Of a stretch of 44,946 nucleotides of DNA, positions 41,587 to 44,946 are shown one piece after another. This DNA comes from Bacillota bacterium (GTDB lineage Bacteria; Bacillota; Clostridia; Clostridiales; Clostridiaceae). The stretch is taken from assembly GCA_023435985.1 (NCBI GenBank), contig JAEZKY010000039.1:1-44946 (forward strand). Reading direction: 5' to 3'. The first letter of the stretch is position 1; each line of letters starts with the position of its first letter. The notes beneath the pieces were generated by a model, which was given only the letters and a program-made list of their open reading frames with translations, had not been told where the DNA came from and made no database searches. The position numbers and the translations under genes are program-made.

Positions 41587-43323
41587 TTATATTCCTTCCT
41601 TTACATTATTATAATTTAATTTTTCATAATCATCCTTTTTGTGTTCTAAAGATCTTGCTTTTATAATCTTTACTAGTCCATACATTACAACAGCAACTAA
41701 AGCTATAGGAATCAAGGTTCTAATACTTATTCCACCTTCGTTTGCAAATCCTAACTTTGAGCAGACTATATACATTGATATCATAAAGAATATTACAAAT
41801 CCGCAAGCCTCATAACGGTATTTCCATGGTTTTATATCAACAACGTTATTATCTTTTAACATATATTCTGTAGCTCTTGGTTTTATTTTGCCGATAACCA
41901 GCATGATTATGCAGCTTATTACAAATAAAATAGCTAATTGATAAAGATAATGTATATCTGGTTTTATTACTAATTGGAGTGTTCCATAAGTTAATACAAA
42001 TAATACTATAGATATTTTAGCAGCTATAGCTGGAACTTTCTTTGTCACATAACCAATGAATACTATTGTAAATATAGGAACATTGAAGAATCCATTAACT
42101 GTTTGTAAGTATTCAAATAATCCTTGTGGTGCATACATTATAAATGGTGCTATAGTCATAGAAATTATAGCTAAAATAAGTCCAAACAATTTACCTTTTG
42201 ATATAATTTCTTTATCAGATTTGCCCTTTCCAAATACAGGACTATACACATTTAGCGCAAATAAAGTTGAAGCACTATTTAAAACTCCATTAAATACGCT
42301 TAATACTGAACCAAACATAGCTGCTGCAAAGAAACCAATTAATGGTTTTGGTAATACATCATTTACTAGTCTTGAATATAATAAATCTGGGTTTTTAACT
42401 CCTGCTCCATAGATATGGAAGGCTATAATTCCAGGTATTATAACTACTAAAGGTGTTAATACTTTTAAAAGACCTGCAAAAATTATTCCTTTTTGCCCTT
42501 CTGCTAAGTTTTTAGCTGCTAATGCTCTTTGAATGATTGCTTGATCTGTTCCCCAATAATAAAGGTTAACTAAAATCATTCCTGTGAATATAGTTCCAAA
42601 GGGTATTGGATCATGTGATGTTCCTATGGCATTAAACTTTTCAGCATTATTTGCTAATATATTAGATAATCCACTAGAAAAGCTGCCATGGCCAAAATAA
42701 ATAAGTCCGAATATAGGTACCATTAATCCACCAATAGCTAGTCCTATACCGTTTAAGGTATCAGATACTGCAACTGCTTTTAATCCACCAAGTATAGCAT
42801 AAATAAATCCTATTATACCGATAACCCAAACCATAATCCAAACACTAGCTGTATAGCTTATACCAAAGGTTTCCTGAACGTTAAATATTTGAGCTAGTGC
42901 AATAGCACCTGAATAAAGAGTGATTGGAAGTAAATTTGAAACATAACCTAATAAAAATAATATTGAAACTATCTTTTTAACACCTGAATCAAAACGTTCT
43001 TCAAGAAAATCGGGTACAGTTGTAACACCTTGTTTTAAATATCTTGGAAGTAAAAATAAAGCTACAATTACAAGAGTGATACCAGAACCAACTTCCCAGC
43101 CCATAACGCTCATATTACTGCTATAAGCCTGAGCGCTCATTCCAACAAAGTTAGATGCACTTAAATTTGTAAGTAATAAAGATGCACCAATAACGCCGCC
43201 AGTTAAACTACGTCCACCTAAGAAGTAAGAGTCCTTTGAATTATTTTTCTGTCCTTTTAATTTACGATAGGTAACTGTTGCTACCAATACGATACAAAAT
43301 AAAAATGAAATAATGGTTAACAT
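41587..43323 (-). CDS. Sodium:solute symporter (SSS/SglT family)
   Basis: 578 aa from ATG 43323, with AAGGGGG upstream; a start 42 bases further lacks an SD. About 14 membrane helices. Conserved features: SLLLTNLSASNFVGMSAQAY (about 44-63) matches the Na+-site region, an AILGGLKAVAVSDTLNG segment (about 170-186), and NLYYWGTDQAIIQRALAAKN (about 247-266). It resembles the YidK/galactose-type symporters and probably imports a sugar or sugar acid with Na+. It is divergent from a YesM-type kinase, which suggests sugar-induced control. A cre-like AAACGTTT lies at about 43348-43355, just upstream. Confidence 0.9.
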   Translation of the reverse strand: MLTIISFLFCIVLVATVTYRKLKGQKNNSKDSYFLGGRSLTGGVIGASLLLTNLSASNFVGMSAQAYSSNMSVMGWEVGSGITLVIVALFLLPRYLKQGVTTVPDFLEERFDSGVKKIVSILFLLGYVSNLLPITLYSGAIALAQIFNVQETFGISYTASVWIMVWVIGIIGFIYAILGGLKAVAVSDTLNGIGLAIGGLMVPIFGLIYFGHGSFSSGLSNILANNAEKFNAIGTSHDPIPFGTIFTGMILVNLYYWGTDQAIIQRALAAKNLAEGQKGIIFAGLLKVLTPLVVIIPGIIAFHIYGAGVKNPDLLYSRLVNDVLPKPLIGFFAAAMFGSVLSVFNGVLNSASTLFALNVYSPVFGKGKSDKEIISKGKLFGLILAIISMTIAPFIMYAPQGLFEYLQTVNGFFNVPIFTIVFIGYVTKKVPAIAAKISIVLFVLTYGTLQLVIKPDIHYLYQLAILFVISCIIMLVIGKIKPRATEYMLKDNNVVDIKPWKYRYEACGFVIFFMISMYIVCSKLGFANEGGISIRTLIPIALVAVVMYGLVKIIKARSLEHKKDDYEKLNYNNVKEGI

Positions 43324-43342
43324 GTTTTTTCCCCCTTTTAAA

Positions 43343-43358
43343 GTACAAACGTTTACTA
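43343..43358 (-). promoter_or_regulatory. Cre-like site upstream of the symporter
   Basis: AGTACAAACGTTTACT (43343-43358) contains the AAACGTTT core of catabolite control (CcpA) sites and lies 20-35 bases before ATG 43323. The flanks match the consensus only partly, so this is weak. Confidence 0.25.
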
Positions 43359-43554
43359 AGTCCATAATATTTCCTGAATATCTTTATGGATGTTAAATCT
43401 TCATATTTCGTAATTTACAAGATGTTATTGTTTTCTGTAATCGTTAATCATATTATATTGAAATCGTTCTATTATAAAAATTTAAATTATTAACTTTTCT
43501 TATAAAATATTAACTTAATTAAAAATAAATTTTTAAGATACATTTTATTCTTAA

Positions 43555-43577
43555 CTTGTTATTTTTTTTCATGTGCC
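43555..43577. mobile_element. Single end of the GGCAC repeat
   Basis: CTTGTTATTTTTTTTCATGT followed by GCC matches the right end of the 15772 element (CTTGTTATTTATTTTCATGT then GCC) with one changed base. It ends 13 bases before the AAGGTGAT SD of the sensor kinase gene; only one end is present. Confidence 0.55.
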
Positions 43578-43601
43578 TTATAATTTCCTAAGGTGATGAT
43601 T

Positions 43602-44946
43602 ATGAAGATGAAAAAGATCACAAAAATAAGCAATAGAATAACTATATATTTTTCAATTATAATACTTGCATTAACTTTAGCTGTTACATCATCTATAAGT
43701 TATATTTTTTCTAGGGAGATAACTAAGCAGTATAATAATGTTGCGACGGAGAAAATAAATGTAATTTCTAAAATACTTAATGAAAATTTGGATTCTATAC
43801 GAAATGATGCTTACATGATTGAAAACGATAAAAATATTTATGACTATATGTATAAAGTTAATAAAAACAATTCTGCTTATTCAGAGGCTAATACTGAATT
43901 TTTTGATAGTCTTTTAGAATATTCCAAAAGGAGTAATTATATAAGTTCTGTTATTCCATTAACAACAGATAAAAAAATAATGGATCCTTTATATTCGCAA
44001 TATCCTTATAGTGAATTAATTTATGGAAACAAGGAATTGGACAACTTCATTGAAAGTGGTTATTCAAACAAATTCTCAGCTCCTAACACTTTTCCATTTA
44101 ATTATGAAAATCCTGATTATGAAAAAAAGACTAATATAACTTATTTTTCTAGGTATTTAGATAAAGAAAATTACTCGCTATTAGGGTATCTTATGATTAA
44201 CATAAAGAAAAAAAATCTATTTACAAACATAGATGACTATTGCAATGGGGGCTTTGATAGTACTTTTATTGTTGATCAAAATGGCAATTTGATCTATAAA
44301 ATAGGAAATATCGATTATGATAAAGCAATGTTAGAAAAAATTAATAATGATACTGTAAATGTCAAAAATGAAAAATATATTGAATTTAATAGTGTCATTG
44401 AAGCATATCCAGAATGGAGAGTTATTGGATTGATATCGTTAGATTCTTTAAATAAGAACCTTAATGATATTAAAGTACTAATTTGTTGCATTGGTATTTT
44501 CAGCATTATAGTCGTACTTTTTATAAGTCATATTACTTCAAGAAAAATTACTGATCCTATATATGATATTACAAAGGCAATGAATAAATTTGAAAATGGG
44601 GAATGGCCAGATAAGTTGGAAGCTAAAACGGAAGATGAACTTAAATATCTTATAATTAGTTTCAATAAGATGATTCACAACATGAAAAATTTAGTTGAAC
44701 AAATTTATAAGGAAGAGGAAGAAAATAAAAAACTCGAAGTAGAATCCATGAAAACCCAGCTGGATTTATTGCAATCTCAAATTAACCCTCACTTTATACA
44801 TAATACTTTAAACACAATAAACTATTTGGCTATAAAAAACAATCAAGGAGAAATAAGAGAACTTATTCAATCATTTAACAGTCTGCTCAGACAAAGTATA
44901 TCGACAAGTAAAAAGCTTATAACTTTAAAAGAGGAACTTACCTGTA
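43602..44946 (+). CDS. YesM/LytS-type sensor histidine kinase (cut by window end)
   Basis: 448 codons are present; the frame is open at the window edge. ATG 43602 follows AAGGTGAT. Membrane helices lie at about 14-36 and 288-308, flanking a large extracellular domain of dCache type; a HAMP linker (about 310-365) is followed by a coiled coil and the His-kinase motif SQINPHFIHNTLNTINYLA (about 392-410) with His397. The HATPase domain is not yet reached. YesM-type kinases with AraC-type response regulators sense sugars or oligosaccharides; the regulator gene probably follows the window. It is divergent from the sodium:solute symporter. Confidence 0.88.
   Translation, partial: MKMKKITKISNRITIYFSIIILALTLAVTSSISYIFSREITKQYNNVATEKINVISKILNENLDSIRNDAYMIENDKNIYDYMYKVNKNNSAYSEANTEFFDSLLEYSKRSNYISSVIPLTTDKKIMDPLYSQYPYSELIYGNKELDNFIESGYSNKFSAPNTFPFNYENPDYEKKTNITYFSRYLDKENYSLLGYLMINIKKKNLFTNIDDYCNGGFDSTFIVDQNGNLIYKIGNIDYDKAMLEKINNDTVNVKNEKYIEFNSVIEAYPEWRVIGLISLDSLNKNLNDIKVLICCIGIFSIIVVLFISHITSRKITDPIYDITKAMNKFENGEWPDKLEAKTEDELKYLIISFNKMIHNMKNLVEQIYKEEEENKKLEVESMKTQLDLLQSQINPHFIHNTLNTINYLAIKNNQGEIRELIQSFNSLLRQSISTSKKLITLKEELTC

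Noticed and set aside
1..44946. CRISPR arrays, rRNA and tRNA genes
   Set aside because: No regularly spaced direct repeats and no recognisable rRNA or tRNA sequence were found on reading; a tRNAscan run would confirm.

Overview
The window reads as low-GC Firmicutes DNA (about 30% G+C, AT-rich spacers, strong AGGAGG-type ribosome binding sites). It most resembles a solvent- or butyrate-forming Clostridium of the C. beijerinckii / C. saccharoperbutylacetonicum type. Supporting genes are butyrate kinase, an [FeFe]-hydrogenase with ferredoxin-type clusters, a Spo0E-like sporulation phosphatase and many AraC, LysR, HxlR and two-component regulators. The species is inferred; no rRNA or tRNA gene is visible. 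The first and last genes are cut by the window edges.

Layout. 1-4.8 kb: 3' end of a 2-keto-3-deoxygluconate permease, a lone butyrate kinase, and a DcuS/CitA-type sensor kinase with its response regulator. 4.8-6.9 kb (minus strand): DEDDh exonuclease, ClpP, short AraC-type regulator. 7.0-9.1 kb: an unusual [FeFe]-hydrogenase and a small unknown protein. 9.3-14.2 kb: EamA exporter, DUF218 protein, signal peptidase I, unknown coiled-coil protein, XRE regulator, Spo0E-like protein, unknown protein. 14.4-20.9 kb: CNNM/CorC-type membrane protein, AraC regulator with effector domain, FabF, HelD-type helicase. 21-24 kb: broken carboxylesterase, secreted subtilisin-like protease, seven-helix membrane protein. 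24.3-27.3 kb: nitroreductase with divergent HxlR regulator, then a large polytopic membrane protein. 27.4-29.3 kb: a G+C-richer oxidoreductase/TetR pair that looks acquired. 29.4-30.4 kb: a strip of decaying genes. 30.5-34.8 kb: OmpR-type two-component system, TVP38-type membrane protein, HxlR regulator with divergent FMN reductase and a Dabb protein. 35.2-38.0 kb: aminotransferase and LysE exporter with a divergent LysR regulator. 38.2-41.3 kb: D-2-hydroxyacid dehydrogenase and a phosphonoacetate-hydrolase-like enzyme with a divergent LysR regulator. 41.6-44.9 kb: sodium:solute symporter divergent from a YesM-type sensor kinase.

The recurring architecture is a regulator divergent from, or beside, one or two metabolic or redox genes (HxlR/nitroreductase, TetR/oxidoreductase, HxlR/FMN reductase, LysR/LysE-aminotransferase, LysR/phosphatase-dehydrogenase). 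The most distinctive non-coding signal is a small palindromic repeat with GGCAC ends. One full 156-base copy (15772-15927) and three partial copies (18508, 29966, 43555) are present. It behaves like a MITE-type element, and one remnant sits exactly at the stop codon of an eight-codon reading frame that has its own promoter and ribosome binding site. Other items worth a second look are the hydrogenase with Phe in place of the proton-relay Cys, a shared CTTAAGAGTTTT motif flanking the OmpR-type system, and a possible phosphonate-related cluster.
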